Below are positions 27,887-35,048 of a stretch of 64,000 nucleotides of DNA, one piece after another; the first letter of the stretch is position 1, and every line of letters starts with the position of its first letter. The notes under the pieces were generated by a model. The model searched no databases, was not told the origin of the DNA, and was given only the letters and a program-made list of their open reading frames with translations. The position numbers and the translations under genes were made by a program. Source of the DNA: Prevotella melaninogenica ATCC 25845 (GTDB lineage: Bacteria; Bacteroidota; Bacteroidia; Bacteroidales; Bacteroidaceae); NCBI RefSeq assembly GCF_000144405.1, contig NC_014370.1, positions 248,001 to 312,000 on the forward strand, read 5' to 3'.

Positions 27887-27920
27887 TTTGCACCCATCTT
27901 ATTCTTTTATCGTACCTTTG
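27887..27920 (+). promoter_or_regulatory. Promoter of gpmI
   Basis: TTTG at 27887-27890, a 22-bp spacer (slightly long) and TACCTTTG at 27913-27920. The start codon follows about 60 bases later. Confidence 0.65.
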
Positions 27921-27980
27921 CAGTAACAAAAATAATAATAGGTAATAAACGAAGATAATAACAAAAATAAAGGAATAATT

Positions 27981-29498
27981 ATGGCAAAGAAAGCTTTATT
28001 GATGATCCTTGATGGATGGGGTAACGGTAAGCATGGTAAGGGTGATGTAATCTATAACACACCAACTCCATACTTAGATTATTTGAACGCAGTTAGTGCA
28101 CACTCTGAGTTGCAGGCATCAGGTGAGGATGTAGGTCTGCCAGATGGTCAGATGGGTAACTCTGAGGTTGGTCACTTGAATATAGGTGCAGGTCGTATTG
28201 TTTATCAGGACCTCGTTAAGATTAACAAAGCTTGTCAGAGCGGTGACATCTTGAAGAACCAAGGTATTATTGATGCATATAGCTATGCACAGAAGAATGG
28301 TAAGAAACTTCACTTGATGGGTCTGACCTCTACGGGTGGTGTTCACTCTTCACTTGATCATCTCTTCAAGTTTATCGAGATTGGTAAGGAGTATAACCTT
28401 AAGGACGTTTACGTTCATTGTTTTATGGACGGACGTGATACAGACCCAAAGAGTGGTGCTGGTTTCGTTGCTGAGATTCAGAAGGTTTGCGATGCAAATG
28501 ATGCACATATCGCTTCAGTCGTTGGTCGTTTCTATGCAATGGACCGTGACAAACGTTGGAATCGTGTGAAAGAAGCATACGACTTGCTCGTTGAGGGTAA
28601 GGGCGTACAGGCTACTGACATGGTTAAGGCGGTTGAGGCAAGCTATGCAGAAGGTGTGACAGACGAGTTTATCAAGCCTATCACAAACTCTTCTGTGAAT
28701 GGTAAGATTGAGGAGGGTGACGTAGTTATCTTCATTAACTTCCGTAACGACCGTGCTAAGGAGTTGACATCTGTGCTCACACAGCAGGACCTCCCAGAGG
28801 AAGGTATGCATACAATTAAGGATCTGCAGTTCTACTGTATGACTCCATATGATGCAAACTTTAAGAACGTGAATGTTCTCTTCCCTAAGGAGAACGTAAT
28901 GGATACATTAGGTGAATACCTCAGCAAGCTCGGTAAGAAGCAGCTTCATACAGCCGAGACAGAGAAGTATGCACACGTAACCTTCTTCTTCAATGGTGGT
29001 CGTGAGCAGCCTTATGAGGGTGAAGATCGTATCTTGGTTCCTTCTCCAAAGGTTGCGACATATGACTTGCAGCCAGAGATGAGTGCCTTCGAGGTGAAGG
29101 ATAAACTTGTTGGTGCTATCAATACACAGGAGTATGACTTCATCGTTGTGAACTTTGCTAATGGTGATATGGTAGGTCATACAGGTGTTTATAATGCCAT
29201 TGCAAAGGCTGTATGGGCAGTTGACCAGTGTGTTAAGGAGGTTGTTGAGGCTGCGAAGGCTAACGATTATGAGACAATCATCATCGCTGACCATGGTAAT
29301 GCAGACAACGCAATCAATGAGGATGGCAGTCCAAACACTGCTCACTCACTCAACCCAGTACCATTCATCTATGTTACAAACAACAATTCTGCAACAGTGA
29401 AGAATGGTCGTTTGGCTGATGTTGCTCCTTCAATCCTTCATATTATGGGCTTAGAACAGCCAGCAGATATGACAGGTGAAAATCTTATTACAGATTAA
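27981..29498 (+). CDS. gpmI: 2,3-bisphosphoglycerate-independent phosphoglycerate mutase
   Basis: 505 residues, the standard length. This glycolytic enzyme interconverts 3- and 2-phosphoglycerate using two metal ions and a phosphoserine intermediate. The N-terminal metal motif is [10 protein letters not shown]. The nucleophile is Ser61 in [17 protein letters not shown]. The substrate-binding loop reads FMDGRDTDP. The C-terminal metal motifs are [11 protein letters not shown] and IADHGNADN. It is monocistronic, with its own promoter and terminator. Codon use is that of a highly expressed gene. Confidence 0.97.
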   Translation: MAKKALLMILDGWGNGKHGKGDVIYNTPTPYLDYLNAVSAHSELQASGEDVGLPDGQMGNSEVGHLNIGAGRIVYQDLVKINKACQSGDILKNQGIIDAYSYAQKNGKKLHLMGLTSTGGVHSSLDHLFKFIEIGKEYNLKDVYVHCFMDGRDTDPKSGAGFVAEIQKVCDANDAHIASVVGRFYAMDRDKRWNRVKEAYDLLVEGKGVQATDMVKAVEASYAEGVTDEFIKPITNSSVNGKIEEGDVVIFINFRNDRAKELTSVLTQQDLPEEGMHTIKDLQFYCMTPYDANFKNVNVLFPKENVMDTLGEYLSKLGKKQLHTAETEKYAHVTFFFNGGREQPYEGEDRILVPSPKVATYDLQPEMSAFEVKDKLVGAINTQEYDFIVVNFANGDMVGHTGVYNAIAKAVWAVDQCVKEVVEAAKANDYETIIIADHGNADNAINEDGSPNTAHSLNPVPFIYVTNNNSATVKNGRLADVAPSILHIMGLEQPADMTGENLITD

Positions 29499-29525
29499 TC
29501 AAAGGTTAATTATATTAAATTAGGC

Positions 29526-29568
29526 GAATCCCAAAGGTCTTTTATGGCTTTTGGGATTTGTTTTTTAT
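29526..29568 (+). terminator. Terminator of gpmI
   Basis: AATCCCAAA pairs with TTTGGGATT, followed by TGTTTTTTATT. Confidence 0.92.
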
Positions 29569-29644
29569 TACCTTTGCTGCCGTGAGTCGTATTTCGATTC
29601 TAATATTATATAGGTATTAGTATTAATTTTTAAGATTAAAGACA

Positions 29645-30247
29645 ATGAAGAATCGTAAGTTATTATTATCATTAGTAGCCCTTGCAGGACTCTCTTCTCT
29701 CAGCACACAAGCACAGACCAACAATACAGAAAAGCCTCATGAGACTATCATGCAGCGTGTTGACACGTTGGCAAAGAAGGTTGGTGCTGATGTTAAACAT
29801 GCAGAAGGTGTGGAGAAAGCTAAGTTAAACGCTGATGCACAGAAGGTAGGTGCTGCCGTTAAGAAGGCTGAAACTACTGAGAAAGCAAAGCTCAACGCAG
29901 ACAAGCAGAGAGTTAAGACAGACCTTGCTAAGGACAAGGAGAAAGTAAATAAGGTTTATCAGGATGATAAGGCAAAGTTCAATGCTGATGTTAAGAAGGC
30001 TGAGAACGGTCTTGCTAAAGATGAGCAGAAAGTAAAGAATACTTATCGTAAGGATGAGGCAAAGGTAAAGCAGGGTGTTGCTAAGGATAAGCAGAAAGTA
30101 AGAAACGCATATCGTAAGGACAAGGCGAAGGTTAAAGCTGGCGTAAAAAAGGTTAAGCAAGGTCTTGCTAAGGACGGACAGAAAATCAAGAACACTTATA
30201 ACAAGGACAAGGCGAAGGTTAAAGCGTTCTTTAAGAAGGAGAAATAA
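29645..30247 (+). CDS. Exported lysine-rich protein with 11/22-residue helical repeats
   Basis: 200 residues. A signal peptide (MKNRKLLLSLVALAGLSSLS..., cleavage near TQAQ) is followed by an almost uncharged-hydrophobic-free, K/A/D-rich helix-former. Four copies of a 22-residue unit of the type AKDxQKVKNTYRKDxAKVKxG occupy about residues 94-195, and pairs are joined by KKxxxGL linkers. Each unit divides into two 11-residue halves, as in LEA-type and apolipoprotein-like amphipathic helices. It is strongly basic. No catalytic motif is present. A TACCTTTG -7 box at 29569-29576 may start its transcription. Confidence 0.75.
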   Translation: MKNRKLLLSLVALAGLSSLSTQAQTNNTEKPHETIMQRVDTLAKKVGADVKHAEGVEKAKLNADAQKVGAAVKKAETTEKAKLNADKQRVKTDLAKDKEKVNKVYQDDKAKFNADVKKAENGLAKDEQKVKNTYRKDEAKVKQGVAKDKQKVRNAYRKDKAKVKAGVKKVKQGLAKDGQKIKNTYNKDKAKVKAFFKKEK

Positions 30248-30282
30248 TTTGCTTAAATAGAAACAATTATTTAATTGTAGAT

Positions 30283-30314
30283 AAAAGAGTCGTGTTCATT
30301 CACGGCTCTTTTTG
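30283..30314 (+). terminator. Terminator after the lysine-rich repeat gene
   Basis: AAAAGAGTCGTG pairs with CACGGCTCTTTT (one G-T pair) and ends in TTTTT. Confidence 0.88.
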
Positions 30315-31080
30315 TGTTCTTCCGTTAAAAGCGTAGATTGTTAATAGAATGAGATTAATCTACATATAGGGTATGATTTCCTCCAATAATATAGTTTTAT
30401 AAAGGCTCAACACCCAACAACCATCACCCAACACCAGTATGCTTACCCCCTATTGGATGGTTTAAGAACGGGGGATAAACTACATGATAAATATAATTAG
30501 GTGCGATGTCTATCTGCTTTCTACATACAACTTACTCCCTCATTAGTCGAGTTTTGTAATTTATTTTCATGCAATTCAAAACCAATACATGCTCTTTTAG
30601 CTTCTTAAAGACGCCCAATTGACTTGCAAAAGATGCCCTTTAAGCCTCTAACTAACGCCCTTTTGAAGTCCAATTAAGCACCTTTTACTTTACTACTTTA
30701 TAACTAATTGATTTCCTGCTAATTACAAACCTACTTTTTGTATGTGATTTTGCCGTTATTTATGGATGTTTCGTTAGAATTTGTGTAATGATTTTTCAAA
30801 CGCTTGTCTGCAGATTTTCGAAGTCTTAAATGAAATGGTTTTCAATGTTAGAGGATGATAATAGGATAGATACTTGACTGTCTTAGCTATGTTTTTGTTT
30901 AATGAGTAACTTCATTTTTTCCTTTAAAGCAATACAAAAAGTGTCTACGCATTTAACGGAAGAACCTCTTTTTGTTTGTTGGTAGGGAAAAAGAGCGATT
31001 AAAACTGTAGTTTACATAAATTCACTAAACAAATATGTAGGTTTTAATAAATCTAAAATTTACAAACAGAATGAATCTTT
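30315..31080. other. Long intergenic region without genes
   Basis: About 770 bases. It contains an R3 repeat (30405-30437) and, at 30596-30690, a series of GCCC plus T-rich steps spaced about 22-24 bp (GACGCCCAATTGACTTGC, GATGCCCTTTAAGCC, CGCCCTTTTGAAGTCC). No reading frame with a plausible start is seen. Confidence 0.5.
30405..30437. repeat. R3 repeat: CAACACCCAACAACC tract
   Basis: CAACACCCAACAACCATCAC continues as CCAACACC, the complementary form of the GGTGTTGGGTGTTG tracts at 46256-46344 and 48021-48044. Confidence 0.65.
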
Positions 31081-31114
31081 TTTGCAGTTGAAACTTCTTT
31101 TTTCATTACCTTTG
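31081..31114 (+). promoter_or_regulatory. Promoter of the Cys/Lys-rich protein gene
   Basis: TTTG at 31081-31084, a 22-bp spacer and TACCTTTG at 31107-31114, about 70 bases before the ATG. Confidence 0.6.
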
Positions 31115-31185
31115 CGCCCATAAGGGATTATATCCTTTCCGAGTTTTAAAGATATTAATGTGTAATTTTTAAACAGTAAAAGATT

Positions 31186-31509
31186 ATGGATTTTAAGAAA
31201 ATAGCATTATCATTTGTAGTAGCATTTAGCGTATGTTCACTTAGTGCACAGGCACAGAGCCAGTGTTCAAAGAAGTGTGATAAGGCTCCAAATGAGCAGG
31301 TAGAGAAGGGCAAGCAGTGCGATAAGGCAGGTAAGGCTTGTGATGAGAAAGCTGAGAAGGCTTGTGATAAGCAGGCAGGTAGCTGCTGCAAGAAGCAGGA
31401 AAAGGCTTGCGATAAGTCTGCTAAGGCTTGCGACAAGGCAAAGAAGGACTGCAAGAAGGCACAGGCTGGTAGCTGCTGCAAGAAGCAGGCTCAGCCAAAG
31501 AAGAAGTAA
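31186..31509 (+). CDS. Small exported cysteine- and lysine-rich protein
   Basis: 107 residues. A signal peptide (MDFKKIALSFVVAFSVCSLS, cleavage near AQAQ) precedes a mature chain with 12 cysteines. Most are spaced seven or eight residues apart in KACDK-type units, and the doublet AGSCCKKQ occurs twice. Aromatic residues are absent from the mature chain. The composition suggests a metal-binding or disulfide-linked periplasmic or surface protein, but no family is recognised. It has its own promoter and terminator, and resembles the 29645 protein in being a repetitive basic exported protein. Confidence 0.75.
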   Translation: MDFKKIALSFVVAFSVCSLSAQAQSQCSKKCDKAPNEQVEKGKQCDKAGKACDEKAEKACDKQAGSCCKKQEKACDKSAKACDKAKKDCKKAQAGSCCKKQAQPKKK

Positions 31510-31530
31510 TAGTTTAGCTTTAAAAATAAG

Positions 31531-31559
31531 AAAGTCGTGTCGAAAGGCACGACTTTTTT
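31531..31559 (+). terminator. Terminator after the Cys/Lys-rich gene
   Basis: AAAGTCGTG pairs with CACGACTTT, followed by TTTTG. The T-run doubles as the -33 element of the next promoter. Confidence 0.9.
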
Positions 31560-31588
31560 GTTGTTATCAGAACTTTATCGTACTTTTG
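31557..31588 (+). promoter_or_regulatory. Promoter of the uracil-DNA glycosylase pair
   Basis: TTTG at 31557-31560, a 20-bp spacer and TACTTTTG at 31581-31588. A second -7 box, TAACTTTG, lies at 31627-31634. Confidence 0.7.
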
Positions 31589-31672
31589 TAGTAACAAAAC
31601 TGCATGTGATAAGATGCGATAAATTATAACTTTGCTTTATTCTTATCGTATTAGCAGATAACAATCATAGCT

Positions 31673-32338
31673 ATGAGTGTAAAGATAGAACCATCGTGGG
31701 CACAGCAACTGAGTGGAGAGTTTGAGAAACCTTACTTCCAGCAGTTGGTTGAACAGGTGAAACAAGAGTATGCACATTTCCCTTGTTATCCTCCAGGAAA
31801 CTTGATATTCAATGCCTTTAATCTTTGTCCTTTTGACAAGGTGAGGGTTGTGATTATTGGGCAAGACCCTTATCATGAGCCTGGTCAGGCGATGGGATTA
31901 AGCTTCTCCGTACCTGATGGGGTACAGCTTCCACCTTCATTACAGAATATCTATAAGGAGATTGCGGCAGATTTGGGTGCCCCTATCCGTCAGTCAGGCA
32001 ACTTAACACGTTGGGCAGAGCAGGGAGTTCTCTTGTTGAATGCAACACTTACCGTTCGTGCACATGTTGCCAATAGTCATCAACGGTTAGGGTGGGGAAC
32101 CTTTACCGATGCAGCTATTAAGGCGCTTAGTGATGGACGAGAGAACTTAGTCTTTATGCTTTGGGGCGGTTTTGCGCGTAGTAAGAAGGCACTGATTGAC
32201 CAACAGCGACACTGTGTTATAGAGAGTGTACACCCTTCGCCACTCTCTGCTAACCGTGGAGGCTGGTTTGGGCAGCATCAGTTCTCACGTTGTAATGCCT
32301 ACTTAACCGCTTGTGGCGCACAGCCTATAGAGTGGTAG
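31673..32338 (+). CDS. ung: Uracil-DNA glycosylase, family 1 (canonical copy)
   Basis: 221 residues. Ung removes uracil from DNA. All family-1 motifs are present: GQDPYH (63-68, catalytic Asp65), LLLNATLTV with the uracil-binding Asn, and HPSPLS (187-192) with the catalytic His187 and the intercalating Leu191. The numbering matches E. coli Ung closely. It is the first of a tandem pair; the second copy starts 15 bases after its stop and has changed motifs. This copy should be the working repair enzyme. Confidence 0.95.
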   Translation: MSVKIEPSWAQQLSGEFEKPYFQQLVEQVKQEYAHFPCYPPGNLIFNAFNLCPFDKVRVVIIGQDPYHEPGQAMGLSFSVPDGVQLPPSLQNIYKEIAADLGAPIRQSGNLTRWAEQGVLLLNATLTVRAHVANSHQRLGWGTFTDAAIKALSDGRENLVFMLWGGFARSKKALIDQQRHCVIESVHPSPLSANRGGWFGQHQFSRCNAYLTACGAQPIEW

Positions 32339-32353
32339 TGATAATCAATAGCA

Positions 32354-33019
32354 ATGGAATGGATTTTAGAAAAGTCGTGGCGTGAAAAGCTGAAAGGCGA
32401 AATGGATAAACGCTACTACAGGGAATTGGTAGATAAGGTGCAAGAGGAGTATGAGAATGAGACTTGCTATCCGCCAGAAGATAAGATTTTCAATGCCTTT
32501 AATCTTTGTCCTTTTGATAAGGTAAAGGTTGTCATTATGGGGCAGGACCCTTATTTTAATCCTGGTCAGGCTATGGGACTGAGTTTCTCCGTACCTGAGG
32601 GAGTACAGCTTCCCCCATCATTGCAGAATATCTATAAGGAGATTGCAGCTGACTTGGGTACAGCGATTCATCAGTCTGGCGACTTAACACGATGGGCAGA
32701 GCAAGGAGTTCTCCTGTTGAATGCTACACTTACCGTTCGAGCACACGTCGCTAATAGTCACCAGCGATTAGGGTGGGGAACCTTTACTGATGCAGCTATC
32801 AAGGCACTAAGTGATGGTCGAGAGAACTTAGTCTTTATGCTTTGGGGCGTTTTTGCGCGTAGTAAGAAGGCACTGATCGACCAGCAGCGACATTGTGTCA
32901 TAGAAAGTGTACACCCTTCGCGACGCTCTGCTAATCGTGGTGGATGGTTTGGGCAGCACCAGTTCTCTCGTTGTAATGCCTACTTAACCGCTTGTGGCGC
33001 ACAGCCTATTGAATGGTAA
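32354..33019 (+). CDS. Uracil-DNA glycosylase paralogue with altered active-site motifs
   Basis: 221 residues, a tandem duplicate of the preceding gene. Asp65 and His187 are kept, but GQDPYH became GQDPYF (His68 to Phe) and HPSPLS became HPSRRS (Pro190 and Leu191 to Arg). Leu191 is the residue that E. coli Ung inserts into the DNA helix. WGGFA became WGVFA. Over the last 110 or so residues these three substitutions are the only protein differences, although many silent changes exist. The first 55 residues are more diverged. The product may be inactive, altered in substrate, or a regulator; this cannot be decided from sequence. Confidence 0.88.
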   Translation: MEWILEKSWREKLKGEMDKRYYRELVDKVQEEYENETCYPPEDKIFNAFNLCPFDKVKVVIMGQDPYFNPGQAMGLSFSVPEGVQLPPSLQNIYKEIAADLGTAIHQSGDLTRWAEQGVLLLNATLTVRAHVANSHQRLGWGTFTDAAIKALSDGRENLVFMLWGVFARSKKALIDQQRHCVIESVHPSRRSANRGGWFGQHQFSRCNAYLTACGAQPIEW

Positions 33020-33060
33020 GTAGGCAAGTTGGCGAGTTTAGGGGTTGACAAGTTAGTTGT

Positions 33061-33107
33061 TATTAGGCTTATGTGGCGTATTAGCCTAATTACTCTAATA
33101 AGAGTAG
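33061..33107. repeat. R2 repeat: TTAGGCTTA / TATTAGCCTAAT
   Basis: TATTAGGCTTATGTGGC and GTATTAGCCTAATTAC form a degenerate inverted pair of the R2 motif, in the 243-bp spacer after the ung pair. Confidence 0.6.
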
Positions 33108-33262
33108 CATAATAGTCAAAGCTCTTTGACACTCTAAAATCATGTTAGGAGGGAATTATTTACGTGAAAATAAATTGGAAGGGAGTTCCATTTTAGTGAG
33201 AAGATGCTGTTGAGCGAACGGCAAGACATAGTTAGAAATGAAATAATTTAGCGTTAAGAAAG

Positions 33263-33853
33263 ATGGGTAATACGTATGATCATATATTCATGGTGGGAGA
33301 TGTGCTTGTCTCACCAGATATAATCAATGTGAAGTTCTGTTGCGACCTTGATAAATGTCATGGTCAGTGCTGCATTGAGGGAGATGCTGGTGCACCCGTG
33401 ACATTGGACGAGACGATGGAGATAGAGAATGTCCTTGATACTGTTTGGGGTGATTTGTCAGCTTCTGGGCAGGCAGTCATAGATAAACAGGGTGTCGCTT
33501 ACACCGATGAAGAGGGCGATTTGGTGACGAGTATCGTTGGTGGTAAGGACTGTGTCTTCACTTGTTATGAGGATGGTTGTTGTCTTTGCGCGTTGGAACG
33601 TTCCTACCGTAATGGCAAGACAGGCTTCGTAAAACCTATTTCTTGTTCGTTGTATCCAGTTCGAGTGAAAGACTTTGGGAATGGTACTTGTGGTATTAAT
33701 TACCATCACTGGCGCATCTGTGCTGATGCAAGAAAAAAAGGAGAAGAACTGAATCTTCCCCTTTATAAGTTTTTGAAGGAACCCCTTACGCGTAGATTTG
33801 GTAAGGAGTGGTATGATGAATTGTGCGAGGTAGCTGAGCAGTTGTTGGGTTAA
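33263..33853 (+). CDS. DUF3109-family cysteine-rich protein
   Basis: 196 residues. It is a cytosolic protein with a conserved set of cysteines: FCCDLDKCHGQCCIEGDAGAP (residues 25-45), DCVFTCYEDGCCLCALE (about 91-107), and PISCSLYPVR. The pattern is like YkgJ-type zinc or Fe-S cluster-binding proteins, to which DUF3109 is related. The function is unknown; it is widespread in Bacteroidota. It is convergent with the AraC-type gene, and a bidirectional hairpin lies between them. Confidence 0.85.
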   Translation: MGNTYDHIFMVGDVLVSPDIINVKFCCDLDKCHGQCCIEGDAGAPVTLDETMEIENVLDTVWGDLSASGQAVIDKQGVAYTDEEGDLVTSIVGGKDCVFTCYEDGCCLCALERSYRNGKTGFVKPISCSLYPVRVKDFGNGTCGINYHHWRICADARKKGEELNLPLYKFLKEPLTRRFGKEWYDELCEVAEQLLG

Positions 33854-33888
33854 TTGATGCTGGACTATTTGTTCTAATAGTTTTGTTA

Positions 33889-33927
33889 GCCGTATTAGCC
33901 CAATATGCCTCATTGGGCTAATAAGGC
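33889..33927. terminator. R2 hairpin between convergent genes, probable bidirectional terminator
   Basis: GCCGTATTAGCCCAAT and ATTGGGCTAATAAGGC pair over 16 bp with one mismatch around a 7-nt loop. It is a single R2 pair, here placed where a terminator would be expected. Confidence 0.65.
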
Positions 33928-33947
33928 AAATTTCGCTTTACAACTCG

Positions 33948-34832
33948 TTAACTCTTCCTAAACTGCGAAGGACTCATGCCCACATGTTCCTTAAAGTATT
34001 TACCCATAAAACTCTGATTGGCGAAGTTTAGCTCATCAGCAATCTGCTTAATACTCATCGTACTGTTTCTAAGCATCACGCGTAACTCACGTGTAACGTA
34101 GGAGTCAATCCAATCACTTGGTGTTCGTCTGCTGACAGTACGCACGGTTTCAGAGAGATATTTAGATGTGATACACAGTTGTTGTGCGTACCAACTGACA
34201 CGCCTTTCCATACGATAGTTCTTCTCTACAGTCTGAATGAAGTCGCGGAAGATAGCTTCAGCACGTGTCTGTCCTGCTTCTCCAACTTGTTGGAAGCGAT
34301 AGATGATATCACTCATATCGATGATAAGTGCCTTTAGCATTGTCATAACTAACTCACGACGGAAGCGATGACCAGTATCAATAATCTTCTCCTTGATATG
34401 CTGAATGTCGTTTTCTAATGCCTTCGCCTGATTGTTATCAAGGTGGAAAACAGGATGGGTACGGGCAAAGAGGAAGAGAGCTGATAGTTCGTGAACTCCG
34501 CTTACAATGTTCTGAAAGAAGTCATAAGACAGGATGAGGGCGATACCCTTACAATCACGTGAGAGCATATAGTCGGCAACTACCTGTTTCTCACTGATGA
34601 TGATGACGTCTCCAGCACCCACCTCGTGCATCTTTGTATCAACAGTATATTGTGCATGACCGCTGGTACAGAGGGCAAGGAAGAGAGACTTCATACGAGA
34701 AGGATTGGTAGGAAGTGGTACTTGCGTGATATCCTCGAAGAGTATAAGGTCGTTATCAATAAATTTACCTTCTGGATAGACAGCTTTTGCTTGTGCTACA
34801 TTAACTTCGAGGAGCCTTATCTTTTTGTTCAT
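33948..34832 (-). CDS. AraC-family transcriptional regulator
   Basis: 294 residues from ATG 34832. The N-terminal part (about 1-165) is an AraC-type cupin-like ligand domain, and the C-terminal 100 residues hold the two HTH motifs: RRVSWYAQQLCITSKYLSETV and MSIKQIADELNFANQSFMGKYFKEHVGMSPSQFRKS (the second is the conserved AraC signature). The frame is open eight codons further to TTG 34856. A TATATTTG -7 box (34861-34854) overlaps that TTG, so ATG is chosen. The target is unknown. No neighbour suggests the signal. Confidence 0.88.
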   Translation of the reverse strand: MNKKIRLLEVNVAQAKAVYPEGKFIDNDLILFEDITQVPLPTNPSRMKSLFLALCTSGHAQYTVDTKMHEVGAGDVIIISEKQVVADYMLSRDCKGIALILSYDFFQNIVSGVHELSALFLFARTHPVFHLDNNQAKALENDIQHIKEKIIDTGHRFRRELVMTMLKALIIDMSDIIYRFQQVGEAGQTRAEAIFRDFIQTVEKNYRMERRVSWYAQQLCITSKYLSETVRTVSRRTPSDWIDSYVTRELRVMLRNSTMSIKQIADELNFANQSFMGKYFKEHVGMSPSQFRKS

Positions 34833-34959
34833 TTTCCTATTGTTTTGAAGTTGCAAATATACTCATTTATTTCTTTTTCCGAAAAGTTTATGTGGGAAAA
34901 AGAACAATATTCATAGGGATATAGACGATAATAAGCGATTATAGGTGATAATTAGGAGA

Positions 34960-34998
34960 AAATAAAAACTCCCTTTCTCGTTTTGTGAGAAAGGGAGT
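34960..34998 (-). terminator. Terminator of gyrB
   Basis: On the minus strand ACTCCCTTTCTC pairs with GAGAAAGGGAGT around a 7-nt loop and is followed by TTTTTATTTTC. Confidence 0.9.
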
Positions 34999-35048
34999 CT
35001 CTTTATGTTTTCAGCTTTAGAAGCTGTGTTTAATCTGCTTAGAAAAGC

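Noticed and set aside
32354..33019. The second ung copy being a pseudogene
   Set aside because: The reading frame is full length, has no stop or frameshift, and shows mostly silent differences from the first copy, so decay is not evident.
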